8,295 bases of DNA from Bacteroides sp. CAG:530 (GCA_000434735.1 FR881218.1:89516-97810); one strand, 5' to 3'. Positions 1-7,250 are shown, numbered from the stretch's first letter. Translations and numbers: made by a program. The notes: generated from the sequence alone by a model not told the origin.

Positions 1-117
1 GGCATTCCATCTGCCTTTCATCTCGAACGGAATATTATCTACCACCGAATAAGGGTATTCAAACACATGCGGATATTCCGCCATATCTGCAAACTTAGCT
101 AATTTACCTTTTCCCAT
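1..117 (-). CDS. trmB: tRNA (guanosine(46)-N7)-methyltransferase, N-terminal fragment
   Basis: Only the first 39 codons are present; the gene runs off the left edge. The enzyme uses S-adenosylmethionine to methylate N7 of guanosine 46 in the variable loop of tRNAs. The visible N-terminus, beginning MGKGKLAKFADMAEYPHVFE and continuing through YPYSVVDNIPFEMKGRW, matches from memory the characteristic start of Bacteroides TrmB proteins, which precedes the Rossmann methyltransferase domain. The SAM-binding motif and catalytic residues lie outside the window, so they cannot be checked. The ATG at 117 is chosen because the family N-terminus starts there and a clear Bacteroidota promoter lies 21-51 bases upstream. 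The gene is separated from the DUF975 gene behind it by a terminator, so it appears to be its own transcription unit. Confidence 0.85.
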   Translation of the reverse strand, partial: MGKGKLAKFADMAEYPHVFEYPYSVVDNIPFEMKGRWNA

Positions 118-137
118 TGTATGTATTATATATTCTG

Positions 138-168
138 CAAAGATACAGCTTTTCTTAAACCACACAAA
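138..168 (-). promoter_or_regulatory. Bacteroidota-type promoter of trmB
   Basis: Read on the minus strand, a -33 element TTTG (168-165), a 19-base spacer and a -7 element TATCTTTG (145-138) match the known Bacteroides consensus TTTG-N19-21-TAnnTTTG exactly. The predicted transcription start is near 132, giving a short leader before the trmB ATG at 117. The -33 TTTG is made from the end of the T-run of the upstream terminator. Confidence 0.85.
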
Positions 169-206
169 AAAAGCATGAATCTGCGTGTTATGCAAATTCA
201 TGCTTT
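166..206 (-). terminator. Intrinsic terminator after the DUF975 gene
   Basis: On the minus strand, 11-base arms AAAGCATGAAT (206-196) and ATTCATGCTTT (180-170) are perfectly complementary around a 15-base loop and run straight into seven T residues (172-166). It lies 28 bases after the DUF975 stop. The stem is AT-rich, with three G-C pairs, so termination may be incomplete. Confidence 0.7.
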
Positions 207-233
207 CCTTTATTTTACAGTTCAGAAAACCGA

Positions 234-830
234 TTAAAATTCACCGGCATTACGAAGGTCACTCATCAAATCTTCATAAAAAGCGGCACGTGCTGTACAC
301 CAATAAGGATTAACCCAAAGCGTAGCTATACCAAAAGTAACAATGCAAAGCAAGAACCAACCTATATAGGTAAGGTCTAGTATAAACAAGCGCATCTTGT
401 TTCCGCTCATCAAGCGCATACTTTCTTCTATGGCAGCATTAAACTTCAGCTCAGGATGGTCTTTCAGCAAGTAAGGTGTCAACGCATACGAATATCCCTT
501 GATGATTCCAGGGATAATGAGCAGCAACATCCACAGGAACTGATATACAGACGATAAAAGCATAGTACCAAGGATACGACCGTAGTCCTTGAATCCTTCG
601 CCCATCGTATCGAGTTGTACATCACTGCCACGCACTACGTTCAATAGCATAATAGTAAAGCCATACGCTAACGGTAAAGATACTAACAATACAGCTATAT
701 AACTAACATACGGTATGCAACTTAACACACCTGAAATTACAAAATACACCAAGGTGGCCACTACAGCCATACCCCATTTGCCACTCAAAACACCCCATGC
801 CTGAGCGCGTAATTCTGAACTCGTTTTCAT
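234..830 (-). CDS. DUF975 family integral membrane protein
   Basis: A 198-residue membrane protein of unknown function. Hydrophobic segments are visible at about residues 21-38, 42-64, 86-110 and 148-172, suggesting four or five membrane helices with a short cytoplasmic N-terminus. Family hallmarks seen are IIPGIIKGYSYALTPYLLKD (105-124), the following charged amphipathic stretch with AAIEESMRLMSGNK (132-145), and a C-terminal LWVNPYWCTARAAFYEDL (171-188); together these fit DUF975 (Pfam PF06161). Length is normal for the family. No catalytic residues are evident. The gene starts 34 bases after ilvE on the same strand with no promoter match between them, so it is probably co-transcribed with ilvE, and it is followed by an intrinsic terminator. 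No functional link to amino-acid synthesis can be read from the sequence. Confidence 0.85.
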   Translation of the reverse strand: MKTSSELRAQAWGVLSGKWGMAVVATLVYFVISGVLSCIPYVSYIAVLLVSLPLAYGFTIMLLNVVRGSDVQLDTMGEGFKDYGRILGTMLLSSVYQFLWMLLLIIPGIIKGYSYALTPYLLKDHPELKFNAAIEESMRLMSGNKMRLFILDLTYIGWFLLCIVTFGIATLWVNPYWCTARAAFYEDLMSDLRNAGEF

Positions 831-864
831 AATGCTATGTTTTTTTATTAATAACAGACAGTAA

Positions 865-1884
865 TTAGTCTACCATCATCACCCATCCGTATGGATCGGC
901 TTCATCGCCGTACTGAATGGCGCGTAGCTTAGTGTAAAGCTTTTCGCACCACGGTCCGGGCTTACCGTCTTTAGAGATGACATACGATTTGTTGTTTTCC
1001 AAATCGTCAATACGTTCTATCGGACTGATAACGGCAGCAGTACCACATGCTCCGGCTTCTTCGAATGTCTCTAATTCTTCTTCAGGAATAGGACGACGCT
1101 CTACTTTCATACCCATATCTTCGGCTAACTGCATCAAGCTGCGGTTAGTGATAGACGGAAGAATAGAAGTAGATTTAGGAGTGATGTATGTATTGTTTTT
1201 GATACCGAAGAAGTTGGCAGCGCCACATTCGTCGATATACTTCTTTTCTTTAGCGTCGAGGTAGAACTCGCTGGCATAGCCTGCATCGTGAGCCATCTTG
1301 TTGGCACGGAGGCTGGCTGCGTAGTTACCGCCCACCTTGTAACGGCCTGTACCAAGCGGAGCTGCACGGTCGAACTCGCGGATAATGACATACGGATTGG
1401 TAGCGAAACCACCTTTAAAGTACGGACCTACCGGAGTTACGAATATCACGAACAGATATTCATCAGTAGGATGCACGCCTACCTGCGCACCTATACCGAT
1501 AAGCAACGGACGGATATACAGCGAAGCACCACTCTCGTAAGGCGGAATGAAACGTTCGTTGGCCTTTACCACTTTACGAACGGCTTCACAGAACTTTTCT
1601 GTAGGCAACTCTGGCATCAAGATGCCGTCGCATGTGCTCTGCAAGCGTTCTGCGTTAGCTTCAGGACGGAACACACGGATTTTTCCGTCTTTTCCACGAT
1701 ATGCCTTCAATCCCTCGAAAGCCTCCTGACCATAGTGCAAACAAGTAGCAGCCATGTGGATATTCAAGGTTTCTTCAGAACATAATTCCAATTCTCCCCA
1801 TTTGCCGTCGCGATAGTAGCAACGTACGTTGTAGTCTGTCTTCATGTATCCGAAAGACAGATTCGACCAATCAATTTCTTTCAT
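865..1884 (-). CDS. ilvE: Branched-chain amino acid aminotransferase
   Basis: A 339-residue cytosolic PLP enzyme of fold type IV that transfers the amino group between glutamate and the 2-oxo acids of leucine, isoleucine and valine, the last step of their synthesis and first of their breakdown. The PLP lysine is K183 in GTGRYKVGGNYAAS (178-191). The class IV signature is at DECGAANFFGI (218-228), and the cofactor phosphate loop at GACGTAAVISPIE (278-290). The N-terminal substrate region has LHYGQEAFEGLKAYR (49-63). Length and motifs fit the longer BCAT type shared with eukaryotes, not the ~300-residue E. coli type; the redox CxxC pair of mammalian enzymes is absent (A284, S287). The start at 1884 gives the expected MKEIDWSNLSFGYMKTDYNV N-terminus. 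It has its own promoter upstream and precedes the DUF975 gene. Confidence 0.95.
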   Translation of the reverse strand: MKEIDWSNLSFGYMKTDYNVRCYYRDGKWGELELCSEETLNIHMAATCLHYGQEAFEGLKAYRGKDGKIRVFRPEANAERLQSTCDGILMPELPTEKFCEAVRKVVKANERFIPPYESGASLYIRPLLIGIGAQVGVHPTDEYLFVIFVTPVGPYFKGGFATNPYVIIREFDRAAPLGTGRYKVGGNYAASLRANKMAHDAGYASEFYLDAKEKKYIDECGAANFFGIKNNTYITPKSTSILPSITNRSLMQLAEDMGMKVERRPIPEEELETFEEAGACGTAAVISPIERIDDLENNKSYVISKDGKPGPWCEKLYTKLRAIQYGDEADPYGWVMMVD

Positions 1885-1923
1885 CTTTATATGATTTAGT
1901 TATTTTCCTGTTATTATTTTCAG

Positions 1924-1955
1924 CAAATTTAAGCTTTCCATTTACATATTCCAAC
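1924..1955 (-). promoter_or_regulatory. Bacteroidota-type promoter of ilvE
   Basis: On the minus strand, GTTG (1955-1952) is followed after 20 bases by TAAATTTG (1931-1924), a full match to the -7 box TAnnTTTG and a three-of-four match to the -33 TTTG. The predicted start near 1918 leaves a leader of about 34 AT-rich bases. No leader peptide, attenuator or riboswitch was recognised between it and the ATG. Confidence 0.7.
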
Positions 1956-1963
1956 TTAATCGC

Positions 1964-2173
1964 CTATTTTTTTACATTCTCGTCATCGCCTAGCATCTTT
2001 TTGATTTCCTCATCGGCCTTATATAATTTATCACGACAGAACTTGATGAGTTTTTGAGCTTCCTTCAGTTGGTTACCAAGTTCGTCAATATCCAGTTCGC
2101 CACTCTCTATCTGCGAAACGATGGTTTCTAAGCGTTTCATCGCTTCAGAATAGGTTTCTTTCTTTGTTGCCAT
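1964..2173 (-). CDS. xseB: Exonuclease VII small subunit
   Basis: A 69-residue protein that forms, in several copies, a helical assembly with XseA, giving exonuclease VII, which degrades single-stranded DNA from both ends. The family pattern is clear: TYSEAMKRLETIVSQIESGE followed by LDIDELGNQLKEAQKLIKFC, two amphipathic helices, then a charged lysine-rich tail. The ATG at 2173 is preferred over an in-frame GTG at 2179, because the purine-rich AAGG just before the GTG is well spaced for the ATG and too close for the GTG. The gene follows xseA by 28 bases with no promoter match, so the two subunits are most likely translated from one mRNA. The last codons include a run of seven A residues. Confidence 0.93.
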   Translation of the reverse strand: MATKKETYSEAMKRLETIVSQIESGELDIDELGNQLKEAQKLIKFCRDKLYKADEEIKKMLGDDENVKK

Positions 2174-2201
2174 AAGCACCTTATTTATATATAACAGGTT
2201 A

Positions 2202-3500
2202 TTATAATACTTTACTTTTGAATTCTCCTTTTGCTACACGTGTGGTCAGTACGTCGCCTGGGTGTAGTGCAGATGCGTCGGTTACCGCCTTACCGTCTTT
2301 CAGTGTCAAACTGTAGCCTCGCTTTAAGAGTAGTTCGGGCGATGCTGCCTCTACCTGACTCTGAGCCAACTGCAGCCTGTGGCGTTCGCGCTGCAAGCGT
2401 GCCTCTATCGCCGTAGCAAATCGCTGTTCCAACCGTAAGCGGTACTCTTCGCGCAGAAATCGAGTCTGCCATGCCGTATTCATCCTTACAGCTATGCGCT
2501 CCTGCCTGAACCGTTCATGTTGAAGCCTCATCTGTACTCTGGAAGGGATACGTGCCACCCATTGCTCCAGCCGCTCTTTGCTATGCGCTATCCTCTCCGA
2601 GATAGTTTGATGAAAATAACTGATGTATCGCTCTAAGTCGGATGCCGTTTCACGCATACGGTTTATCAGGAACTCGGCTGCTGCTGTAGGAGTCTTTACC
2701 CTGGTGTGCGATACCATATCTATCACCGTATCGTCGCGCTCATGGCCTATACCGGTGATGATTGGAAGCGGGAACTGCGCACAGTTGGCCGCCAAGTCGT
2801 ATGTATCAAATCCCGATAAATCGGACGTCGCTCCTCCACCACGGATAATAACCACCACATCCCATCTGTCTACCTCCTTATATATAGCATTCAGCGCGGC
2901 TATTACAGAAGCCTCTACCTTATCGCCTTGCATCACGGCTGCGAAGAGATGCGGATAGAACACCAATCCATCGGAATTGTTAAGCAGTTGATTGCAGAAA
3001 TCGCCATACCCGGCGGCAGTAGCCGACGATATTACCGCCACACGCTGCGGAAGCAATGGCATCTCAAGCTCTTTATTCAGAGTAAGCACACCTTCTTCTT
3101 CCAGACGACGGATTATTTCCTTACGTCGGCGAGCCATATCGCCTAACGTATAAGCAGGGTCTATATCGACTACAGTCAATGAATATCCGTACAACTCATG
3201 AAAATCGACCGTCACCTTTACCAACACCTTTATGCCCGATGTGAAGGTTTGTCCGGTTTCCCTCTCGAAATAAGGTTTAAGCATACCGTATATATTGCTC
3301 CATATCATGCCACGCGCCTTGGCTACCAAGGCGTTGCCGCGCGGATCTTTCTGAACGAACTCCAGATAGCAATGCCCCGAATAATTTGTACGCACGTCGC
3401 TCAACTCGGCTTGTACCCAGTATTCATCGGGTAGGCAAAGTTTCACGCTTTTACGCACCAGAGCGTTCAGTTCGAACAACGAAAGCGGTTGATTCTCCAT
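2202..3500 (-). CDS. xseA: Exonuclease VII large subunit
   Basis: The 432-residue catalytic subunit of exonuclease VII, a metal-independent nuclease that cuts single-stranded DNA to short oligonucleotides in mismatch repair and damage responses. An N-terminal OB-fold DNA-binding domain covers about residues 1-112 (LSLFELNALVRKSVK, then YWVQAELSDV). The catalytic domain starts near 118 and shows RVAVISSATAAGYGDF (153-168), VVVIIRGGGATSDLSGFDTY (215-234), and ITGIGHERDDTVIDMVSHTR (248-267) followed by KTPTAAAEFLI. The conserved R220, H253 and D256 are present. Residues about 280-385 are a long charged, arginine-rich helical region, as expected for the coiled coil that carries XseB. The C-terminus LLKRGYSLTL begins the usual small end domain. 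Length is slightly below the E. coli protein. It is transcribed divergently from the MATE gene. Confidence 0.96.
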   Translation of the reverse strand: MENQPLSLFELNALVRKSVKLCLPDEYWVQAELSDVRTNYSGHCYLEFVQKDPRGNALVAKARGMIWSNIYGMLKPYFERETGQTFTSGIKVLVKVTVDFHELYGYSLTVVDIDPAYTLGDMARRRKEIIRRLEEEGVLTLNKELEMPLLPQRVAVISSATAAGYGDFCNQLLNNSDGLVFYPHLFAAVMQGDKVEASVIAALNAIYKEVDRWDVVVIIRGGGATSDLSGFDTYDLAANCAQFPLPIITGIGHERDDTVIDMVSHTRVKTPTAAAEFLINRMRETASDLERYISYFHQTISERIAHSKERLEQWVARIPSRVQMRLQHERFRQERIAVRMNTAWQTRFLREEYRLRLEQRFATAIEARLQRERHRLQLAQSQVEAASPELLLKRGYSLTLKDGKAVTDASALHPGDVLTTRVAKGEFKSKVL

Positions 3501-3521
3501 AATCTTTTTCTTTTTTTGAAT

Positions 3522-3554
3522 TTTGCAAATATAATGGAAATATCAGTACCTTTG
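3522..3554 (+). promoter_or_regulatory. Bacteroidota-type promoter of the MATE-RyR-channel genes
   Basis: TTTG (3522-3525), a 21-base spacer and TACCTTTG (3547-3554) match the Bacteroides consensus exactly. The predicted start is near 3560, about 25 bases before the MATE ATG at 3586. No other promoter match is visible before the two following genes, so it probably drives all three. Confidence 0.85.
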
Positions 3555-3555
3555 C
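3526..3555 (-). promoter_or_regulatory. Probable promoter of xseA-xseB
   Basis: On the minus strand TATATTTG (3533-3526) is a full match to the -7 box. The -33 position has only TGTG-like sequence near 3555-3558, a weak match. The predicted start near 3520 leaves a purine-rich leader (AAAAAAAGAAAAAG) before the ATG at 3500. It occupies almost the same bases as the MATE promoter on the other strand. Confidence 0.6.
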
Positions 3556-3585
3556 ACACGTACAACTAATCGTAAAAAGAGTTTT

Positions 3586-4944
3586 ATGACACAAAAAGGA
3601 ACTGCCGCCGAACTGGGTACTCAGCCCATAGGCAAATTACTTATGCAATACGCTATTCCGGCCATCATAGCTATGACCGCTTCATCGCTCTACAATATGG
3701 TAGACAGTATCTTTATCGGTCATGGAGTTGGAGCCATGGCAATTTCTGGACTTGCCATCACTTTTCCGCTAATGAACCTTGCAGCCGCCTTCGGGTCGCT
3801 GGTAGGCGTGGGAGCTTCTACATTGGTATCGGTAAAGTTAGGACAGAAAGACTTTACTACCGCACAACAGATTTTAGGCAACGTGGTATCGCTCAACCTG
3901 ATAATCGGTATAGTGTTTACCATCATCACCCTGGCATGCCTCAACCCTATTCTTTATTTCTTCGGAGCAAGCGAGGTTACACTGCCCTACGCACGCGATT
4001 ACATGGTGACTATCTTGCTTGGAAACGTAGTGACGCACATGTACTTAGGACTGAACTCGGTGCTACGCTCAGCAGGACATCCGCAGATGGCTATGGCTGC
4101 CACTATACTTACGGTGATAGTAAATACTGTACTCGATCCGCTTTTCATCTACACCTTTAATATGGGCATCCGTGGAGCTGCCGTAGCAACAATATTGGCA
4201 CAGATTATATCGCTTACATGGCTCGTAAAGATATTCATGAATAAAAACGAGATGCTTCATTTCAAGCCGGGAATATATCACTTAAAAGATGTACTGGTAA
4301 AGAACATTATCGGCATCGGATTGGCTCCTTTCTTTATGAACGTAGCGGCATGTATGATAGTAATCCTCATCAATAAGGGCTTGAAGCTATACGAAGGCGA
4401 CCTGGCAATCGGAGCATTCGGTATAGTAAACCGAATAGTCTTTCTGTTTGTCATGATTGTTATCGGACTAAACCAAGGCATGCAGCCTATAGCCGGATAT
4501 AACTTCGGAGCACAGATGTATCACCGTGTAAATCAGGTTATGAAGATTACCGTGATAATAGCTACCATCATCACTACCACAGGATTTATGATATCTCAGC
4601 TCATGCCACGATTGGCGGTATCAGCATTTACTACCGACGAAACATTGATTGCTCTATCGGCACACGGATTGCGCGTTACCATGCTGATATTCCCGTTCGT
4701 AGGGTTCCAAATGGTTACATCTAACTTCTTTCAAAGCATAGGCATGGCAAAAAAAGCTATCATTCTGTCATTAAGCCGACAAGTACTGGTACTCATCCCC
4801 TGCCTATTCATCCTACCGTTGTTCTTTGGTTCTAAAGGCATTTGGTATAGTATGCCTATATCCGATGCTGTTGCCACCATAATAGCGGCTATGTTGCTAA
4901 TAAAGCAATTCCGCAAATTCAAGAATCATCCCGTTAACCGATAA
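3586..4944 (+). CDS. MATE family efflux transporter
   Basis: A 452-residue inner-membrane protein with about twelve hydrophobic helices in two halves, the normal size and layout of MATE exporters, which expel drugs or metabolites in exchange for Na+ or H+. Family signatures seen are SSLYNMVDSIFIGHGVG (33-49) in helix 1, GLNSVLRSAGHP (155-166) between helices 4 and 5, NTVLDPLFIY (180-189), and the second-half motif GLNQGMQPIAGYNFGAQ (294-310). These place it nearer the MepA/DinF-like branch than NorM, but subfamily and substrate cannot be settled by eye. It has its own strong promoter. Only 13 bases separate its stop from the RyR gene, so it likely leads that operon. ATG at 3586 follows the leader directly. 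Confidence 0.93.
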   Translation: MTQKGTAAELGTQPIGKLLMQYAIPAIIAMTASSLYNMVDSIFIGHGVGAMAISGLAITFPLMNLAAAFGSLVGVGASTLVSVKLGQKDFTTAQQILGNVVSLNLIIGIVFTIITLACLNPILYFFGASEVTLPYARDYMVTILLGNVVTHMYLGLNSVLRSAGHPQMAMAATILTVIVNTVLDPLFIYTFNMGIRGAAVATILAQIISLTWLVKIFMNKNEMLHFKPGIYHLKDVLVKNIIGIGLAPFFMNVAACMIVILINKGLKLYEGDLAIGAFGIVNRIVFLFVMIVIGLNQGMQPIAGYNFGAQMYHRVNQVMKITVIIATIITTTGFMISQLMPRLAVSAFTTDETLIALSAHGLRVTMLIFPFVGFQMVTSNFFQSIGMAKKAIILSLSRQVLVLIPCLFILPLFFGSKGIWYSMPISDAVATIIAAMLLIKQFRKFKNHPVNR

Positions 4945-4957
4945 AACATTTATAGCT

Positions 4958-5257
4958 ATGAAAAACATGAATTATACACCACAACCCATATCTACCGACG
5001 ATGTCAAGCTGTCGGACGATATTATCATGCTATCTGAACAGATTGCAGAAAACGTACACGAAGTATGGGCGGCTTCGCGCCTTGCGGAAGGATGGACGTA
5101 CGGTGCGGAGCGAAACGACCGCCTAAAACAGCACCCATGCCTCGTGCCGTATAATGAACTTCCAGAAATAGAAAAGGAATACGACCGCAACACAGCCATG
5201 CAAACACTAAGGCTGATAAAGAAATTAGGATTCGACATCATAAAGAAAGACTCATGA
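4958..5257 (+). CDS. Stand-alone RyR domain protein
   Basis: A 99-residue soluble protein made almost only of a ryanodine-receptor repeat domain (RyR, PF02026), here about residues 24-97. Diagnostic residues are the VHEVWAASRLAEGWTYG block (33-49) with W37, R41, G45, W46 and Y48, then R52, the HP pair at 59-60, P64, L68 and D76. There is no signal peptide or membrane segment. RyR domains occur in animal Ca2+-release channels and as short proteins in Bacteroides, where their ligand is unknown to me. Residues 37-96 align without gaps with 592-651 of the next gene's product, 19 of 60 identical, so the two are homologous. The stop overlaps the channel start as ATGA, implying translational coupling. 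No strong ribosome binding site precedes ATG 4958; an in-frame ATG at 4967 is possible. Confidence 0.85.
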   Translation: MKNMNYTPQPISTDDVKLSDDIIMLSEQIAENVHEVWAASRLAEGWTYGAERNDRLKQHPCLVPYNELPEIEKEYDRNTAMQTLRLIKKLGFDIIKKDS

Positions 5258-7212
5258 AAAACTATTTCCGTCTTTACAAGAAGGCATTCTCGCAAGAGTC
5301 GATAGACAAGAACATATCGGGCGGGATTAAAGGTCAGGTGATACTGCTTGTACTAAGCATTGTCAGCGTACTTATAATAGCCTCTGCCGTTGTGGTGATT
5401 TTCCATATCAGTCTGGGGAAAAACGACGACTGGGGCGAACAGCTGTGGGTGGTATATAACAACTTTGTAGACCCCGGCAATCAAGCAGAACAGGTAGGAT
5501 GGAGCAACCGCCTTGCCGTAATATGCATAAGTATGTTTGGAGCGGTGCTTCTTAACGGAGTGCTAATTTCTACCATATCTAACATCATAGAACGACGGGT
5601 AGAGACGGTACGCACCGGTAAGGCTACATACAAAAAGCTGAAAGGCCACTACGTAATCATCGGTTTCAGCGATGTTACAGCCAATTTGATTAGAGAGCTA
5701 CACAAGGAAAGCGATGCGCCCATCGTTCTGATGAGCAGCACGGAGAGCGATGACATAAGAGACCAACTGCTGGCACAGCTTAACAGAGAAGAGGAGAATC
5801 AGGTAAAAATATACCTCGGCAATATCGAGTCGACAGAAGAACTGAAGCGTTTGAATATAGACCGGGCAAAAGAGGTATATATATTAGGTGAAGAAGGCGA
5901 CTACGGACGCAACTCTAAAAACATTAAATGTGTGCAGCACGTAAGCACACTGCGAGGAGAGAACACCGACTCACGCCTTTTGCCAGTATATGTGCAGTTC
6001 GATAATGTGATGTCTTACTCCACCATTCAGAAACTGGAACTGAAAGAATACTGCAACTACCATGGAAAGCAGAACATATTCTTCCGGCCATTCAATTTTC
6101 ACGAGAACTGGGCACGACGCATTTGGGGAACCAGCCTTTCTGAAAACGACATAAAGAAATACGCTCCGCTGGACTATCGTCCTATCTGCAACACTGACGA
6201 TAAGCATTATGTACACCTGGTAATAGTGGGACTTAACCAATGTGGATGCGCCTTGCTTCTTGAAGCGTTACGCGTATGCCACTACGCCAATTATGACGAC
6301 CAAGCACCATCGGACAAACGTATCCGTACCGTCATAACCATAATAGATAAGGAGTTAGACGACAAGATAAATCTATTCCGCTATCAGCTTCCGTACATCG
6401 AAAAGCAAATAGACGACATTAAGATAAACTACCGCAGCGACGATTTCTGCAGCGAGCCTTCGTTATCCGACATCGAGACGTGGAACGCCGACCCACAGCA
6501 AATGCTTACCATAGCCATCTGCTTCAGCAATACCGACCTCAGTCTACAGCTCGGACTCAACCTTCCGCCATCTGTCTATCAAAGCGATACACAGATACTT
6601 ATCCGTCAGGAGATACAGACCGATTTGGGCGAACTGATTTGCATTGACAACGTGCGCTACAGAAACGTCAAGACCTTTGGTATGTTAGAACAAGGCATCT
6701 CAAAGCCAATGCTGCAAGATAACATGGCAAGCTTCATAAATCAGGAATATTGTGAAAACGGATACCTACTGAACCTATATAGAATGTATACAGAAGGCGA
6801 TACCAACTTTACGGAAGAAAAGCGGAAGGCACAAAGCAGCTGGCAACAGATGGAAGAGAACATGCGATGGGCCAACCGCTATCAGATAGACGCCTACTCT
6901 ACCTACCTGCGTACATTAGGCTACCGCATAACATTCAGCCCTGAACAGGCAGTAACCGACCTTGAAATCCTGAAGAATCTGCCCGAAGAAACCATGCGCA
7001 CGCTAATGCGGATGGAAAAGAACCGATGGAACGCCGAGCGAAGCATAGAAGGATGGCGCTACGAACCTACACGCGACAACATACACCGCACGCATCCGCT
7101 GATATGTCCGTTCGGACAACTCCCGCCTAAGGAGCAGACGAAAGACAAGAGCGTAATAGAGAACCTATACTACGTGATAACGCTTGGAGGCTATCATATA
7201 GAGAAATGCTGA
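5254..7212 (+). CDS. CASTOR/POLLUX-like ion channel with two RCK-type domains and a C-terminal RyR domain
   Basis: A 652-residue predicted inner-membrane cation channel. After a charged N-terminus come a membrane helix (about 27-54), a pore-loop segment (58-80) containing VDPGNQAE (72-79), and a second helix (83-110) ending in ERRVETVRTGK. This resembles the plant CASTOR/POLLUX/DMI1 pore, whose filter contains a similar acidic-GN motif; the K+ filter TVGYG is absent. A first nucleotide-binding-like RCK/TrkA_N domain starts at HYVIIGFSDVTANLIREL (132-149), and a second at HLVIVGLNQCGCALLLEAL (321-339). A linker with NRYQIDAY (541-548) precedes a RyR domain (about 582-651) with W592, R596, G600, W601, Y603, H614 and P615. 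The expected form is a tetramer with a cytoplasmic gating ring, by analogy with MthK. Ion selectivity and ligand are inferred or unknown. It overlaps the RyR gene by four bases. Confidence 0.82.
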   Translation: MKNYFRLYKKAFSQESIDKNISGGIKGQVILLVLSIVSVLIIASAVVVIFHISLGKNDDWGEQLWVVYNNFVDPGNQAEQVGWSNRLAVICISMFGAVLLNGVLISTISNIIERRVETVRTGKATYKKLKGHYVIIGFSDVTANLIRELHKESDAPIVLMSSTESDDIRDQLLAQLNREEENQVKIYLGNIESTEELKRLNIDRAKEVYILGEEGDYGRNSKNIKCVQHVSTLRGENTDSRLLPVYVQFDNVMSYSTIQKLELKEYCNYHGKQNIFFRPFNFHENWARRIWGTSLSENDIKKYAPLDYRPICNTDDKHYVHLVIVGLNQCGCALLLEALRVCHYANYDDQAPSDKRIRTVITIIDKELDDKINLFRYQLPYIEKQIDDIKINYRSDDFCSEPSLSDIETWNADPQQMLTIAICFSNTDLSLQLGLNLPPSVYQSDTQILIRQEIQTDLGELICIDNVRYRNVKTFGMLEQGISKPMLQDNMASFINQEYCENGYLLNLYRMYTEGDTNFTEEKRKAQSSWQQMEENMRWANRYQIDAYSTYLRTLGYRITFSPEQAVTDLEILKNLPEETMRTLMRMEKNRWNAERSIEGWRYEPTRDNIHRTHPLICPFGQLPPKEQTKDKSVIENLYYVITLGGYHIEKC

Positions 7213-7250
7213 TGCAATAAAATAACAAAACAAGGCGTTTTTATTGCATC
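7211..7250. repeat. Perfect 12-bp inverted repeat across the channel stop codon
   Basis: GATGCAATAAAA (7211-7222) and TTTTATTGCATC (7239-7250) are exact reverse complements around a 16-base loop. The left arm includes the last two bases of the channel's TGA, and the right arm contains the likely -33 element of the next promoter. No T-run follows on the plus strand, so it is not a canonical terminator; it could be a weak terminator, an mRNA 3' stabiliser or a protein binding site. Confidence 0.6.

Noticed and set aside
1288..1785. 165-codon open frame on the plus strand
   Set aside because: It lies wholly antisense to ilvE, whose protein is clearly conserved; the translation shows no recognisable domain and no promoter precedes it.
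1885..1963. Attenuator or riboswitch upstream of ilvE
   Set aside because: No leucine-, isoleucine- or valine-rich leader peptide and no alternative stems were found in this 79-base gap; an ordinary promoter accounts for it.
2171..2179. GTG at 2179 as the xseB start
   Set aside because: The AAGG purine stretch is too close to this GTG but properly spaced for ATG 2173, which also gives the usual MATKK-type N-terminus.
2623..3146. Overlapping open frames of 111 and 72 codons on the plus strand
   Set aside because: They are antisense to the catalytic part of xseA and have no family features.
4972..5295. 107-codon open frame on the minus strand over the RyR gene
   Set aside because: The plus-strand product has an unmistakable RyR signature; this frame is cysteine- and serine-rich with no known pattern.
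5254..5600. KcsA/MthK-type K+ channel
   Set aside because: The helix-loop-helix layout fits, but the TVGYG/GFGD-type filter is absent and VDPGNQAE is present, which points to the CASTOR/POLLUX type.
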